From: Nannobrachium achirus
Taxonomy: Eukaryota; Chordata; Actinopteri; Myctophiformes; Myctophidae
Length of the DNA: 64,000 nt
Assembly (NCBI GenBank): GCA_963921795.1
Contig: OY997653.1
Location: forward strand, 8,523,092-8,587,091
Direction of reading: 5' to 3'
This document shows, piece after piece, positions 62,962 to 64,000 of this stretch. The notes beneath the pieces are model-generated. The model worked only from the letters and a program-made list of their open reading frames with translations, was not told the DNA's origin and searched no databases. A program made the position numbers and the translations under genes. The stretch's first letter is position 1, and each line of letters opens with the position of its first letter.

Positions 62962-63999
62962 TCAGGGTCCGGAGTCATATTCACTGCATATTGCAGTGAA
63001 TGTCATCTCTATCACGTGACTGAGTGTCTTCTCCAGCTGAGCCACGGGTGTCCTCACAGTCCCCACATACGAAGACTGATGGACAGTGACCTTTGTCCAG
63101 TCCTTGGTGGGTGGAGGGGTGTTGATGGATGTGAAGTTCTGGAGGAGGTGGAGGAGGTCTTCAGTGTGTGAGAGCTGCTTCAGCTCACAGATTCTCTTCT
63201 CTAACTGAGTGATTTCATTTTGCAGATCTTTGATGAAGCCTTCAGCCTGTTTCTCTGTTGTTGCCTGCTTTTCAACACAGCTCCTCAGAGCAGCAAAGAC
63301 CTGCACACATGTGTCTGTTATCTCTTTGTCAATGTCCTTCTGCCTGAGCTCTACTGAGTGTTTGACCTCCTGAATGGAAGGAATGACAGGAGAGATGATC
63401 AGAGGAGCAGAGTTTCTACCACCATCATGAAGACAGGGACTGAAGTATGGATAGAGTTTCTCAGTGAAGGTGCAACCAGTGAAAGAGTAGAGATGAACTC
63501 TGGCCTCCACATCATAAAAGGAGACCAGACCCTCCTCATAATCCACAAACACTCCCACTTTCTGGAGCTTCTCTCTTACAAGGAGGTGGACAGCAGGGCC
63601 AGCATTAGTCCAGTACTCATTTCTAGTAATCAACCCTATAGTCCAGAAACCATTGTTGGGGATCAGTGTGATCCGTCCCTTCCTGATGATGTACTCTCTG
63701 GCCACTCCTACAGTCCAGTCAGTCTTCCCTTTAACCTGAACCTCATAGTAAAAGCTTCCCGAGGAGATGCTTTGTTTTCCTAATACATCGACATACAGAG
63801 AGAATCTCTCTGTGTTGTCTGGGACATCCTTCCATATGTCTCCATGACTCACTTGTTTTCCATCCTCAGACAGGGTGAGCCAGGGATGAGATGTATCAGG
63901 GTCCAGAGTCACATCCACTACATATTGCTGGATGCTCCTCAGCTCAGCATCATAAAGCTTCTCCATCTCCTGACAGAGAGTCTTCTCCAGCTGAGCCAC
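62962..63999 (-). CDS. TRIM-type B30.2 followed by coiled coil, partial
   Basis: The frame is open to the right edge of the window, so the true start lies outside. Residues about 26-205 (from the edge) form a complete PRY/SPRY (B30.2) domain: VTLDPDTSHPWLTLSEDGK (PRY), FYYEVQVKGKTDWTVGVA, GLVSFYDVEARVHLYSF and PYFSPCL...PLIISPV. Instead of stopping, the frame runs on into a coiled coil (EVKHSVELRQKDIDKEITD, LQNEITQLEKRICELKQL) that normally precedes B30.2. The coiled coil repeats the sequence VAQLEKTL with which the frame begins at the edge, so two tandem coiled-coil/B30.2 units have been joined, the second without RING or B-box. The family is that of fish TRIM E3 ligases (finTRIM/bloodthirsty-like). 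The last codons before TGA at 62962 are frame-shifted B30.2. Confidence 0.8.
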   Translation of the reverse strand: MAQLEKTLCQEMEKLYDAELRSIQQYVVDVTLDPDTSHPWLTLSEDGKQVSHGDIWKDVPDNTERFSLYVDVLGKQSISSGSFYYEVQVKGKTDWTVGVAREYIIRKGRITLIPNNGFWTIGLITRNEYWTNAGPAVHLLVREKLQKVGVFVDYEEGLVSFYDVEARVHLYSFTGCTFTEKLYPYFSPCLHDGGRNSAPLIISPVIPSIQEVKHSVELRQKDIDKEITDTCVQVFAALRSCVEKQATTEKQAEGFIKDLQNEITQLEKRICELKQLSHTEDLLHLLQNFTSINTPPPTKDWTKVTVHQSSYVGTVRTPVAQLEKTLSHVIEMTFTAICSEYDSGP

Positions 64000-64000
64000 A

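Overview
The window reads as gene-poor, transposon-dense vertebrate DNA, almost certainly a ray-finned fish. Genes have introns, microsatellites (mostly CA/GT) are frequent and long, tRNA-derived SINEs, LINE 3' ends and many non-autonomous DNA transposons are nested in each other, and the recognisable genes are typical of teleosts: a vomeronasal type 2 (OlfC) receptor, KLHDC3-like kelch copies, a TBC-domain gene matching TBC1D32 (broad-minded), and TRIM/B30.2 sequence. All family assignments come from reading the translations; no database was searched.

Layout. 1-6200: repeats, plus one unassigned exon-like segment at 2953-3036. 6220-19313 (+): a V2R/OlfC receptor. Its last five exons (12974-13162, 17036-17299, 17448-17675, 17780-17903, 18400-19313) are open, but the upstream exon at 6220-6546 carries frame-breaking deletions. 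Its introns hold a 3.7 kb foldback element with an OTU-like coding relic (8929-12613) and a hAT element (13645-14548). 19600-21010: a 128-bp satellite interrupted by a hAT insertion. 21301-24976: a second 3.7 kb foldback element bounded by TTAA. 25800-27300: a decayed hAT/ZBED-like transposase and a SINE. 27475-34110: two tandem, minus-strand, intronless KLHDC3-like copies, both damaged, each with a conserved TATA/CRE promoter. 35878-37925: a 33-bp minisatellite holding a three-level nest of mobile elements.

39952-59769 (-): nine spliced exons of a TBC1D32-like gene, read from the end of the TBC domain and stop codon (39952) back to 59769. Phases agree throughout except between 57597 and 50883, where an exon is missing from my reconstruction. 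An intact intronless KLHDC3-like gene (53244-54317, +) lies antisense in that same intron. 62741-64000 (-): a TRIM-type coiled-coil/B30.2 region with a partial tandem duplication, running off the right edge.

The most unusual feature is a 50-80 bp palindromic cassette (core GATCTACAAGC ... GCTTGTAGATC) with about 20 whole or half copies across the window. It sits inside several unrelated transposon backbones, and its two arms change together from copy to copy. Other notable points: (TG)n tracts lie directly against six of nine TBC1D32-like splice acceptors; the receptor gene has a GC-AG intron and a duplicated acceptor; and two transposon insertions into tandem repeats restore the repeat register exactly when removed.
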